DNA from: CAWDBV01 sp963800705
Lineage (GTDB): Bacteria; Actinomycetota; Thermoleophilia; Solirubrobacterales; 70-9
Reading direction: 5' to 3'
DNA length: 64,000 bases
NCBI GenBank assembly: GCA_963800705.1
Contig: CAWDBV010000007.1
Location: forward strand, 1 to 64,000
Both the position numbers and the translations under genes were made by a program. This document shows, piece by piece, positions 30,448 to 39,797 of this stretch. The notes below the pieces were generated by a model, which saw only the letters and a list, made by a program, of their open reading frames with translations, made no database searches and was not told where the DNA came from. The stretch's first letter is position 1. Each line of letters starts with the position of its first letter.

Positions 30448-30822
30448 TAGATCGAGCCCTTCGACCCGCCGCTGGCGAGGACCGGGTCGCCGTTGACGGC
30501 GACCGCCCGCGGGCTGGACAGGAAGCAGATGACGGTGGCGACCTCGTCCGCCGTCATGACCCGGCCGATCGAGACGTCCTTGCCGAGCGCCGGCGAGGCC
30601 TCCTCCTCGGAGATGCCCTTCGCCTCGGCGACCTTCCGCACGACCGGGGGGACGACCTCGGTGATGGTCAGCGCGGGGTGGACGACGTCGACGTTGATGC
30701 CCTGCGGGCCCGAGTTCGTCGGAGAGGTTCTTCGTCAGCGCCGCGACCGCGACGTTGCGGATCGTGCCCATGACCGAGCCGGTCCGGCGCGCCGCGAGCC
30801 CGCGACGTTGACGATCGAACCC
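30441..30822 (-). CDS. Short-chain dehydrogenase, C-terminal half only (truncated at 30,812-30,825)
   Basis: Reading the minus strand from about 30,822 gives GSIVNVAG, then TGSVMGTIRNVAVAALTKNL with the SDR active-site helix region, PALTITEVVPPVV and the family-typical end ADEVATVICFLSSPRAVAVN...GSKGSIYY. A shift lies near 30,720. The cofactor-binding N-terminal half, about 120 residues, is absent: upstream sequence abruptly becomes the tail of glutamyl-tRNA reductase on the other strand. It cannot be a working enzyme as shown. Confidence 0.7.
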
Positions 30823-31056
30823 CTCTCGGCCGCCGACCGCGAGCGGCTCGGGGCGATGGCTCGCGCGATCGCGAGCCGACTCCTGCACGAGCCGACGCTG
30901 CGGGTCAAGGACGCCGCCGAGCGCGAGGACGCCTACCTCTACGTGACCGCGCTCCGCGAGCTCTTCGGCCTCGACGCCGGGACCGAGCCGCACGAGGGCG
31001 AGGGCGCCGAGGTCACCTCGCTCGAAGACGCGCGCCGCGACCGCGAAGACCGCTAG
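30815..31056 (+). CDS. hemA: Glutamyl-tRNA reductase, C-terminal fragment
   Basis: The plus strand encodes LSAADRERLGAMARAIASRL followed by LHEPTLRVKDAAE and YLYVTALRELFGLDAG, the dimerisation-domain end of actinobacterial HemA, stopping at TAG 31054-31056. hemC begins 7 bases later, as in known hemA-hemC operons. The remaining roughly 350 residues are missing to the left, where an unrelated SDR begins. HemA makes glutamate-1-semialdehyde, the first committed step to tetrapyrroles. Confidence 0.75.
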
Positions 31057-31062
31057 GCCGCC

Positions 31063-31953
31063 GTGTCGGCCGAACCGCTTCGGCTCGGGACCCGCGCCAG
31101 CGCCCTGGCCCTGGCGCAGGCCGAGTCGGTCGCCGAGCTGCTCCCCGGTGCCGAGATCGTGCCGGTGAAAGCAGACGACGGGCCCGCCGATGACAAGTCG
31201 CGATTCGTTCGCGGCGTCGAGGACGCGCTGCTCGCAGGCGAGGTCGACATCGGCGTGCACTCGGCCAAGGACCTGCCCTCGGTGCTCCCGGGGGAGCTGG
31301 TGATCGCGGGGGTGACGAAGCGCGAGAGCCCGGCCGACGCCTGGATCGGCGAGGGAGACTCGCTCGACGACGTCGCGCAAGGAGCCAGGGTCGGCACCGC
31401 GAGCCTGCGCCGCAGCGCGCAACTGCTCGCCGCGCGCGCCGACCTCGAACTCGTCGAGCTGCACGGCAACGTCGACACCCGGCTCGAGAAGCTGACCGCC
31501 GGGGAAGTCGACGCGTTGGTGCTGGCGAGCGCCGGGCTGCACCGCCTCGGGCGCGGCTCGGAGATCGGCTTCGAGCTTGACACGTCCGAGTTCGTCCCCG
31601 CTGCGGGCCAGGGCACGATCCTGCTCGAGGCGCGATCAACCAACGGCCGCGCCCGCGAGGCGGCGACCGCGATCACCGACCCGATCGCGCTGCTCGAGCT
31701 CAACGTCGAGCGCGCCGCGGTCGCGTCCCTCGACGCGAGCTGCCATACCCCGGTCGGGATTCTGGCGCGGGTCGAGGGGTCGGGCATGAAGCTGCACGGC
31801 TTCGCCGGCCTCCCCGACGGCAGCGAGTGGGTTCGCGACGGCTCGTCAACCGCGAGGCTTCGACACCTCCGCCGCCGGCTCGAACTCGCGGCGCGGATGA
31901 AGGCGGCGGGGGCTGGCGAAATTCTCGAGCAGGCTGAAGAGATCGGCGCGTGA
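31063..31953 (+). CDS. hemC: Hydroxymethylbilane synthase (porphobilinogen deaminase)
   Basis: A complete 296-residue protein from GTG 31063. It joins four porphobilinogens into hydroxymethylbilane in the cytoplasm. Seen: RLGTRASALALAQAESVAEL, the acidic DDKSRFVRGVEDALL, IGVHSAKDLPS (catalytic Asp region), GTASLRRSAQLLA, ELHGNVDTRLEKL and the dipyrromethane-cofactor Cys in LDASCHTPVG. It follows the hemA remnant closely and overlaps cobA-hemD by 4 nt (GTGA). Confidence 0.95.
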   Translation: MSAEPLRLGTRASALALAQAESVAELLPGAEIVPVKADDGPADDKSRFVRGVEDALLAGEVDIGVHSAKDLPSVLPGELVIAGVTKRESPADAWIGEGDSLDDVAQGARVGTASLRRSAQLLAARADLELVELHGNVDTRLEKLTAGEVDALVLASAGLHRLGRGSEIGFELDTSEFVPAAGQGTILLEARSTNGRAREAATAITDPIALLELNVERAAVASLDASCHTPVGILARVEGSGMKLHGFAGLPDGSEWVRDGSSTARLRHLRRRLELAARMKAAGAGEILEQAEEIGA

Positions 31954-33451
31954 GCGCGCGCTCGGGCGTCGTCTATCTCGTCGGGGCCGGCCCCGGTGAC
32001 CCGGGCCTGCTCACCGGCGCGCGCCTGGAGTTGATCGCGACCGCTGACGCGATCCTCCACGACCGCCTGATCCCGGCTTCGCGCGCTCGAGGTCGCCCGC
32101 GAGGACGCGGAGCTGCTCTACGTAGGGAAGGAGCCCGGCGACGCTCGGTGCCCAGGACCAGATCGATCGAAGCTTGTCGAGCTGGCTCGCGCCGGAAAAG
32201 CGTCGTGCGGCTGAAGGGAGGCGACCCGTTCGTATTCGGGCGCGGCGGCGAGGAGGCCGAATCGCTGGTCAAGGCCGAGGTGGCTTCGAAATCGTCCCCG
32301 GCGTCACCGCCGGCGTCGCAGCACCCGCATACGCGGGGATCCCGGTCACCCACCGCGACCAGGCTTCCGCCGTCGCTTTCGTCACGGGTCACGAGGATCC
32401 CGCCAAGGAGGATCGGCGCTGGACTGGGAGGCGCTGGCGCGTTTCCCGGGGACGCTCGTCCTCTACATGGGGATGAAGCGGCTCGGCGAGATCGCAGAGG
32501 CGCTGATCGCCGAAGGCCGCGAACCGGGCGAGCCCGCGGCGGTGATCGAGCGGGGGACGCTCCCGGGCAACAGGTCGTAACCGCGCCGTTCGCCGAGATC
32601 GCCAGCGCGGTGGAGGAAGCGGGCATCAAGCCGCCGGCGATGACCGTAATCGGGCCGGTGGCCGGCCGCCGCGACTCGCTCGACTGGCTCGAGCGACGGC
32701 CCCTGAATGGCAAGCGGATCGTCGTGACCCGCGCCCGCGCACAGGCGAGCGGCTTTCGGAGCGGCTGCCGGCCTCGGAGCCGAAGTGATCGAGGCGCCAG
32801 CGATCAGGATCGTCTCGCGCACCGAGGACGAGGATGTCCGGCGCGCCGTCGCCGACATCCACACTTACTCGCTGATCTGCCTCACCTCGCCAACGGAGTG
32901 GAGGATGCTCTGCAGGGCGATGGTCGACGCGGGTCGCGACGCGCGCGCTCTCGCCAACGCAACGATCGCCGCGGTCGGGCCCGGGACCGAAGAGGCATTC
33001 GGAAACTAGGCGTCATCCCCGACATCGTCCCGAGAGTTCGTCGCCGAGGGATTGCTCGAGGCGCTCGAGGCAGTCGACGTCCAGGGCCGCCCGTGCTGGT
33101 CGCCACCGCAGCCGACGCGCGCGAGACGCTCCCCGAGGGCCTGCGCGCACGCGGCGCCAAGGTCGACGTCATCGCCCTCTACGAGACCGTCGCCGAGCCG
33201 ACCTCCCCGAAGACGCTCGAAGCATGCGGGACGCCGACTACGTCACCTTCACCTCCTCCTCGACGGTCACCCACTTCCTCGACGCCGCCGGCGGCGTCCC
33301 CGACGGCTTCCGCGTCGTCACGATCGGACCCGTGACCAGCGAGACCGCGGTCAAGGCCGGGATCAGGGTCGACGTCGAGGCCGAACAGCACGACATCGCG
33401 GGCCTCGTGGAGGCGATCGTGTCTGACGTGTCACAGCTCTCGGTCGGCTAA
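31950..33451 (+). CDS. cobA-hemD: Uroporphyrinogen-III C-methyltransferase/uroporphyrinogen-III synthase fusion (many frame changes)
   Basis: About 500 codons. N-terminal CobA/SUMT half: YLVGAGPGDPGLLT, VVRLKGGDPFVFGRGGEEAE, FEIVPGVTAGVAAPAYAGIP, TLVLYMGMKRLGEIAEALI. C-terminal HemD half from about 32,700: RPLNGKRIVVTRARAQASG, ICLTSPTEWRML, ATIAAVGPGTEEAFG, TFTSSSTVTHFLDAAGGVPD and VVTIGPVTSETAVKAGIRVD. The fusion makes uroporphyrinogen III and diverts part to precorrin-2 for siroheme or B12, as in other actinobacteria. About nine single-base shifts between 32,080 and 33,230 obscure it; the last 75 codons are clean. Confidence 0.85.
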
Positions 33452-33463
33452 GGTCGGTAGCCG

Positions 33464-34954
33464 ATGAGCAGGGCAATGCGAACTGTCTTCGGTCTGATCG
33501 CGTTTAGCGCGTGCACGCTCGTACCCGCAGCGGCGCAGGCCGCCGATACCTTCGTCGACTCGACCGGGGTCGACGATGCGGGCTGCTTCTCGACGGCTGA
33601 TCCTTGTCTGACGATTGCGCACGCCGTGGGCCTGGCGGGGTCCAACGACACCACCTTCGTTGACGGCGGCCCGACCTACGCCGGCGGCATCATCCTCAAC
33701 GACGGCAAGTCGCTCGAGGCACTCGAGTTCGGTCCCGGGGCACCCGAGGGCAGGCCGTTCATCGATAGCCCCACGTTCGGAGTCGGCAACAACGCCAGCG
33801 CCTCCGGGACGGTGCGCGGCTTTCGTATCAACGCGGACCTGGGCGGCGCCGTAAGTGCCGGCTACGGCATCACGGTGACCGGGAACGTGATCGACGAAGG
33901 CGATCCAAACGGGAACAGCACGAGCGTCGAGTTCGTCACGATCAACCCCGGGACCTACACCTTCACGAACAACGTTGTCTCCGATCCGACCCCGAATGAC
34001 AACCACATCGGGGTCCTCGTCAACGTCCCCGCCGGCAGCAATGTGACGATCTCCGATAACACCTTCAACGGCTTCCGCGAAGCGATCGACACCACGGGCG
34101 GCACCTCGACGTTCGTCGAGCGCAACCTGATCACCGGCGCGCACCAGAGCCCGGCGCTCGATCCGGGCTTCGGCATCGTCGTCTCGGAAACGGTCGCCAC
34201 CCTGACCGCGAACCGGGTCCAGCAGCCGGGAGCCGGTCCGGGCGCCGGCATCTACGCCTTCGACCCCGTTCCAGCCCCCCTGACCAGCGTCACGATGGCC
34301 AGGAACCGGGTGTTCAACTTCACCAACGGCGTCCAGCTCGACGGCCTCGGCGGCGCGGTGAGCCTGAACGGCGACGTTGTCGCCAACAATTCGCAGTCTG
34401 GGTTCACGGCGTTCTCCCTGATTCCAAACATCATCGCGAACAACGTCACGGCGTTCGACAACGGCACCGATATCGCCCTCAACGACGCGACGTTGAGCCT
34501 CAACTCGAGCATCGTCGGGGATCCGATCGACGAGGCCGGGACAACCGGCTGCACGATCAGCTTTTCGCGCGGGCCGACGACGACGATGGGCGGAACCGGC
34601 TGCGCCAACTTCCAGAACACATTTGCGCCGGGATTTGTCGACCCCGCCTCCAACAACTACCACCTGGCCCCCGGCTCGCTGATGATCGACGCGGGCAGCA
34701 ACGTTCTCACCCCGCCCGGGACGCTCGACCTCGACGGCGAGGCGCGCGAGCAGGACGGCAACTGCGACGGGCTCGCAAGACGCGACATCGGCGCCGACGA
34801 GGCGCCCTGCCCGCCGCCGTCGACGGCGCCGCCGGCAGTGACGCCGGTTTCGACGCCACTGATCGCCACACCCGCTCCGCCCGCGGCCAAGAAGTGCAAA
34901 AAGGGGCGCAAGCTGAAGAAGGGCAAGTGCGTGAGGAAAAGGAGGAAGAAGTAG
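33464..34954 (+). CDS. Secreted parallel beta-helix protein with Lys/Cys C-terminal tail
   Basis: A complete 496-residue protein: signal peptide (MSRAMRTVFGLIAFSACTLV, cleavage after AQA), then a right-handed beta-helix with repeated NxVxxN turns (ENNVVSDP-like, NVTISDNTFNGF, VTMARNRVFNF), closing with the family phrase YHLAPGSLMIDAGSN and a DLDGEAREQDGNCDG cap often seen in such proteins. A Pro-rich linker leads to the tail KKCKKGRKLKKGKCVRKRRK. The protein is presumably exported and surface-attached; the basic tail is shared with the next gene. Stop and next start overlap (TAGTG). Confidence 0.85.
   Translation: MSRAMRTVFGLIAFSACTLVPAAAQAADTFVDSTGVDDAGCFSTADPCLTIAHAVGLAGSNDTTFVDGGPTYAGGIILNDGKSLEALEFGPGAPEGRPFIDSPTFGVGNNASASGTVRGFRINADLGGAVSAGYGITVTGNVIDEGDPNGNSTSVEFVTINPGTYTFTNNVVSDPTPNDNHIGVLVNVPAGSNVTISDNTFNGFREAIDTTGGTSTFVERNLITGAHQSPALDPGFGIVVSETVATLTANRVQQPGAGPGAGIYAFDPVPAPLTSVTMARNRVFNFTNGVQLDGLGGAVSLNGDVVANNSQSGFTAFSLIPNIIANNVTAFDNGTDIALNDATLSLNSSIVGDPIDEAGTTGCTISFSRGPTTTMGGTGCANFQNTFAPGFVDPASNNYHLAPGSLMIDAGSNVLTPPGTLDLDGEAREQDGNCDGLARRDIGADEAPCPPPSTAPPAVTPVSTPLIATPAPPAAKKCKKGRKLKKGKCVRKRRKK
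34889..34932 (+). repeat. Tail-coding direct repeat, copy 1
   Basis: 44 bases encoding KKCKKGRKLKKGKC, matching 35575-35618 at 42 of 44 positions by eye. It lies at the 3' end of the beta-helix gene. Confidence 0.85.
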
Positions 34955-35637
34955 TGCGGCGCGCGGTGATTTCGTTCGGTTTCGCGATCGCGCTGGTCGC
35001 AGGGCCGGGGATCATCGATCCTGGCGCTGCGCAAGCCCAGATCGTGACCTACAACAGCACCGGCCCGCCGGTGTTCGTGTCCGAAGGCAATGGGCCCGAC
35101 GGCGACACGTCGCCGATCACGGTCCCCCCGGGAATGCCTTCGGTGCAAACACTCGAGGTGACAAATCTGCGGATCGATTGGCCGGCGAGCGCCCAGGAGC
35201 TGAGCGTGGAGGTGATCAGCCCCGACGGCCAGTCAGTGTTCCTGTTCGAGGAGGGCTGCTTCTCCTACCAACCTGAGGACGCCTGGGCGTACAGCGATAG
35301 CGCGGCTCAGGTGGGTCCCAACAGCAAGAACGACATCAAGTGCGACCTACCCGGCGGAACCTTCAGGCCGGCCAACACATTCCCCTTCGTCAAGAAGCTC
35401 TCGGCCTTCTCCGGCACGCCCGCCTCGGGCATTTGGACCCTGCGCGCGATCGATAGCGGCGCCGTCTTCATCAACCAGGGTGAGATCGTCAGCTGGGCCC
35501 TGCGAATTGATCACGGTCCCGTGCCTGCAGTCGCTGGCGCTGCGGTCGCGCCAGCGGCGGTGGCGGCACAGCGGAAGAAGTGCAAGAAGGGCCGCAAGCT
35601 GAAGAAGGGCAAGTGCGTCAAGAAGAAAAAGAAGTGA
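34954..35637 (+). CDS. Secreted P-domain-like beta-sandwich protein with Lys/Cys C-terminal tail
   Basis: From GTG 34954, 8 bases after a GGAGG site, 227 residues: signal peptide (VRRAVISFGFAIALVAGPGI, cleavage after AQA), then a single domain resembling proprotein-convertase P domains: VTNLRIDWPASAQELSVEVI, SPDGQSVFLFEEGC, and the closing TPASGIWTLRAIDSGAVF with GEIVSWALRI. An Ala/Val linker leads to the tail KKCKKGRKLKKGKCVKKKKK. No protease is fused. Probably co-translated with the upstream beta-helix protein, suggesting two components of one surface structure. Confidence 0.82.
   Translation: MRRAVISFGFAIALVAGPGIIDPGAAQAQIVTYNSTGPPVFVSEGNGPDGDTSPITVPPGMPSVQTLEVTNLRIDWPASAQELSVEVISPDGQSVFLFEEGCFSYQPEDAWAYSDSAAQVGPNSKNDIKCDLPGGTFRPANTFPFVKKLSAFSGTPASGIWTLRAIDSGAVFINQGEIVSWALRIDHGPVPAVAGAAVAPAAVAAQRKKCKKGRKLKKGKCVKKKKK
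35575..35618 (+). repeat. Tail-coding direct repeat, copy 2
   Basis: Second copy of the 44-base element encoding KKCKKGRKLKKGKC, at the 3' end of the P-domain-like protein gene; two mismatches to the copy at 34889. Confidence 0.85.
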
Positions 35638-35649
35638 TTTGATCCGCGC

Positions 35650-36463
35650 GTGAGCGCGCGGCCGATCACGTTTCTCTCCGACTACGGCTACGAGGACGAG
35701 TTCGCGGGGGTCTGCCGCGGGGTGATCGCGCGGATCGCCCCCGACGCGCCGCTGATCGACCTCACCCACGGGATCGCGCGCGGAGACGTCCGCGCCGGGG
35801 CGCTGTCGCTCGCCCGCGCGCTGCCGTTCTGCCCCCCGGGGGTGATGCTCGCCGTCGTCGATCCGGGGGTCGGGGGCGACCGGCGTCCGGTCGCGGTTCG
35901 CCCCGAGGAGGGTGACCGCCTCCTCGTCGGCCCCGATAACGGCGTCCTCTGGCTCGCGATCGAGCAGCTCGGCGGGGCCGCCGAGGCGGTCGACATCGCC
36001 CTTTCGATGGCGCGGCTCGAGCCCGTCTCGGCGACCTTCCACGGCCGCGACCTGTTCGCACCGGTGGCGGCGCGGCTGGCGCTCGGCGAGGACCTGCCCC
36101 AGCTCGGGCAGCCGATCGAGCCGGGCTCGCTCGCTGCGCTCGAGATGCCGCGAGCCGAGATCGCGGACGACCGGATCGTCGCCCACGCGCTCGGCAGCGA
36201 CCGGTTCGGCAACGTCGCGCTCGACGTCGGCCACGACGAGCTCGCCGGCGGGCCGTTGCGGCTCGGCCGACCGCTGACGGTCGAGGTCCCCTCGGGCCCG
36301 GTCGAGGCGATCTTCGCGCGCACCTTCGCCGAGGTTCCCGAGGGAACCCTGGTCCTCTACGAGGACTCGCTCGCGGATCCTCGCGCTCGCAGTCAACCGC
36401 GGCAGCGCCGAGCGACTGCTCGCGGTCGAGCCCGACGACGAGCTCGTACTGCGGGCGAAGTGA
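35650..36463 (+). CDS. SAM hydroxide adenosyltransferase/SAM hydrolase (DUF62, one frame change)
   Basis: About 270 residues from GTG 35650. Motifs: ITFLSDYGYEDEFAGVCRG, LIDLTHGIARGDV, AVVDPGVGGDRRPVAV (catalytic Asp and Arg), GPDNGVLW, and FHGRDLFAPVAARLA (catalytic His). The family splits S-adenosylmethionine into adenosine and methionine. A single shift near 36,375 separates the C-terminal strand; after it LALAVNRGSAERLLAVEPDD leads to TGA 36461-36463. It overlaps birA by GTGA. Confidence 0.88.
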
Positions 36464-37153
36464 CCTTCGGGGCGCCCCGCCACCACTTCAGGCGTACAGA
36501 CTCGACCAACGCGCGCGCCCGCGAGCTCGCCGACGCGGGCGCACCGAGGGGCACCGTGGTCACCGCCGACGAGCAGAGCGCCGGGCGCGGGCGCCAGGGA
36601 CGGAGCTGGTTCGCGCCGCCGGGCGGGGCGCTGCTCTACTCCGCGATCGTCCGTCCGCTGGGCGAGCGACCGCTGCTGCCGCTGGCGGTGCCGCTGGCGG
36701 TCACCGAGGCGGCCGAGTCGCTGGCGCCGGCGCTCCGCTGCGACGTCAAGTGGCCGAACGACGTCTGGGTCGAGGGCAAGAAGCTCGCCGGCGTGCTGAT
36801 CGAGGGCCGGCCGAGCGAAGACTGGGCGGTTATCGGCGTCGGGCTCAACGTCGCGATCGAGGAGTTCCCCGAAGAGTTGCGCGACATCGCGACCTCAATC
36901 GGAGGCGGAACCGGCATCGAGCAGGCGCTTGCGGCACTCAACGAGAAGCTCGCCGACTGGATTGACGCGGATGAAGAGCGCGTCCTAGCCGCGTTCGCCG
37001 AGCGCGACGCGCTCGAGGGCCGCGAGATCAGCTGGGACGGGGGCTCAGGAGTCGCTGCCGGAGTCGACGCGTCCGGACACCTTCTCGTCGACACCGGAGC
37101 CGCTGTTCCCGTCGCCCTTGGCGCCGGAGAGGTCCACCTTGTCGCTTCGCTGA
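36460..37153 (+). CDS. birA: Biotin-[acetyl-CoA-carboxylase] ligase
   Basis: From GTG 36460 about 231 residues without the N-terminal HTH, so a group I ligase with no repressor function. Motifs: TDSTNARARELADAG, biotin/ATP loop GRGRQGRSWFAPPGGALLYS, CDVKWPNDVWV, KLAGVLIEG and VIGVGLNVAI; the C-terminal SH3-like part ends GAGEVHL. In the given sequence the frame stays open past 37,153, but removing one base near 37,146 gives EVHLSLR and a stop, the usual family end. It attaches biotin to carboxylase carrier proteins. Confidence 0.88.
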
Positions 37154-39674
37154 ACCCTTCGCGGCCTTGCCCTTCGGGCCTTTGCTGTTCCCGCCGCTGC
37201 TGTTCCCGCCCCTGCTGTTCTCGCTCTTCTTGCCGTTCTTCTTTCGCCGGCGGCGGCGCTTGCCGCCCTTGGGGAAGTTTCGGAGCAGCTCGCGCGCGAC
37301 GGCGGAGGGCTTGCGCGCCGCGCGCATCCGCGCGCCGCGCAGCACCTCCTCGCCCTCCGGCGTATGGGAGACCGCGGCCGCGAGCAGCGCGATCGAAGGC
37401 GGCTTGTCCTTGTTGCGGGCGGCGTGCACGATGCCGGCGCGCGTTCCGCCCGTGCGCGCGACCCGACGAGTTGACGAGCAGGCCGAGCAGCCGCTTGGTC
37501 TCGGGCCAGCGCTGTACCGCGTACTGCTCGTGGAGCTCGCGGGTGTACTCGGCGAGGCGCCAGACCCAGGCCTGGGCCTGGTCGCGGCGGCCGATCCGCC
37601 GCTCGGCGAGCGCCTCGAGCAGGACCTTGGTGCCGGCGCGCTTGTCCTCGCGCGACCAGCTCCCGACCATCTCGATCGCGTCGTCGAAGGCGTCGGGGTC
37701 CTTCAGGTTCGCGACCTCGACCAGTGCCTTCAGCCGCAGCTGCTGGTTTCGGTTGCGCTGCAGGCAGGTGAGCAGGAAGCGCTTGCGGAGGTCGCGGGTC
37801 GAGTCGTGCTGGAGCATCGCCTTCGCGCGCCGCCAGCCCGCCTGGTTGACACGCGCCCCGGCGAGCGCCGCCCAGACGTGCTGTTCGGGCTCGTCGAGGT
37901 TCTCGACCCCGATCCGCCACAGCTCGCGCTCGAGGATCTGCATGCGCCGGTCGGAGTCGTCGGAGACCGGAACGATCCGCTTCTCGACCCGGACCTTGCG
38001 GCCGCGGCCGCGGCGCACCGGCCCGACGACGATCGCGCCGCCGCGGTAGACGTCGCGGTTGAGAAGGCTGTGCAGGGTGACGATCGTCTCGTCGTGGGTG
38101 GTCGCCGGGTGCACGAAGTCGAGGATCAGACCCGCCTCCTTGCCCTCGTTGCGGCGCGTTACGCGGCCGACGCGCTGCTGGTAGACGCGGCGTGAGGCGG
38201 TGGGCGCGAGGTGCATGCAGATCGTCGCCCGCGGTGAGTTCCAGCCCTCGGCGAGCAGCATCGCGTTGCAGAGCACGTCGACCTCGCCGCGCTCGAACCC
38301 GGCGAGGATCTCGGCGAGCTCGCGTTTCGGGGTCTCGCCCGAGACAGCCCGCGCATTGATGCCCGCGTCCTGGAAGGCCTTGGCGACGTTGTTGGCATGC
38401 TTGACGCCGGCGGTGTAGACGACCCCCGGGACCTTGCGGAAGCGCGACTTGTAGAGGTCGGCGATCGCGACGTTGAACGGGGCCTGGTCGAGCAGCGCAG
38501 CGAGCTCCTCCTGGTCGAAGTCCTGGTCGACCTCGCCCTTTCGCAGCGGCACCTTGGCGATCGTCCTCACCCCCGGGCCGGGGGGGATGCGGATGCAGCG
38601 AAGGGGTGAGATCACGCCGCGCCGCGCCGCCTGGGCGAGGTCGAAGCGCGAGGTCTGGGTGGGGAAGAGGTCGGCGACGTGGCGCGCGATCAGCGCCCCG
38701 GTCGCGGTCATGCCGATGAAGACCGGGCCCTGCCAATTGCGGATGCAGGAGCTCGTCTTCTCGCCGAGCGCGGTGTGGGCCTCGTCGCAGATCACGATCG
38801 AATAGGCGTCGGAGACCTTTTCGGAGTTGCGGACGAACCACTGGTAGGTCTCGACCGTCACCGGCCCGTCGGGGCGGTCGTCACCGTCGAGCAGCGGCGG
38901 CGAGAGACGGTCCTTGTAGCCCCGGTCGGAGATCTCGCCGATGAACTGGTCGACGAGGTTGCGGCGGTGGGTGAGGATCAGGATTCCGCCGGTCCGCGAA
39001 GCGTCGACGAAGCCGACGGCGGCGACTGTCTTGCCGGCGCCGGTCGCGTGCTCGAACCAGAAGCGGCGGTTGGCGCCGGGATCCTCGGGAAGCTCGTCGA
39101 CGACATCCTCGTCCTCCTCGGTCTCCTCCCAGTCCTTGGGCTCCTCGTCTGGAGCGAGCTCGTCGGCCTCTTCCTCCTCGTCGAGCTCGACCTCGCCGTT
39201 CGGGCTCGGCTCCGCCGTGGCGGCGGCGTCGCCGTTGGCGGCCGCCGCCTTGCGGCCATTGGTCCGCCCGTTGCTCGGCGCCCCCTCCTCGAGCTCGGAG
39301 ATCAGCGCCGCGAGGGTGCCGGAGAGCGCGTCGACCTGGTGCGCGTTGAGCTCGGCGCCGTCGTTGAGCTTCGGCGGCTCCTCGGAGAGCAGCCGCTCGA
39401 GGCCGAGCACCAGCGAGTAGTTCTGGCGCCACTCGAACGAGGGCGCCTCGAGACCGGCGTCGAGCTCCTCGAGCGCCTGGTCGAGTGCCTTGCGCCGTGC
39501 CGTCCCGGGTGCGAGGTCCTTCGGCTTCTCGCCGTCGAGCAGGAACTCCTCGCGCACGAACTCGCTCGCGCGTTCGATGTCTGCGCCGGTAGGCGCGCTT
39601 GCCTTTGAAGAGGCTTGGGTGGTTTTAGCCAACTGAGGCTTCCTGATCCGGCGCCCGCGGAACTGCGCAAACAA
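37045..39674 (-). CDS. SF2 DEAD/DEAH-box helicase with acidic linker and basic tail (two frame changes)
   Basis: About 876 residues. N-terminal helical region, then an acidic linker (ELDEEEEADELAPDEEPKD) directly before Walker A HATGAGKTVAAVGF, DEAH box IVICDEAHTALG, motif III FIGMTATG, helicase C domain VPGVVYTAGVKHANNV and motif VI YQQRVGRVTRRNEG. A helical C-terminal region is followed by a Lys/Arg/Gly tail (GGKRRRRRKKNGKKSE). Frame shifts near 37,462 and 37,146 are needed to reach the stop at 37045 (end VDSGSDS). Likely a DNA/RNA remodelling enzyme conserved in the group. The start may lie downstream of 39674. Confidence 0.82.
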
Positions 39675-39797
39675 CGCAGTGGGAGCGCATCAGCTTGATC
39701 TTGGGTGGTCCCGGTGCGGCTGATGCAAGTGCCGCCGGTTCCCCCCTTGGGCCCAGGACCAGATGGACCGTCTTGAATCTTAGAGCAGAATACCCCT

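Noticed and set aside
30448..31056. Possible insertion sequence at the SDR/hemA break
   Set aside because: No transposase, terminal inverted repeats or target duplication around 30,812-30,825.
35650..38049. Apparent single 799-residue protein joining SAM hydrolase, BirA and a Cys/Arg-rich end
   Set aside because: The join is produced by a frame change near 36,375 and an open frame past the BirA end; the SAM hydrolase and BirA are separate families with a natural GTGA boundary.
39675..39797. GCGGC/GCCGC hairpin in the helicase-thioredoxin gap as a riboswitch or operator
   Set aside because: Only five paired bases with a ten-base loop and no conserved element recognised; expected by chance at this GC content.
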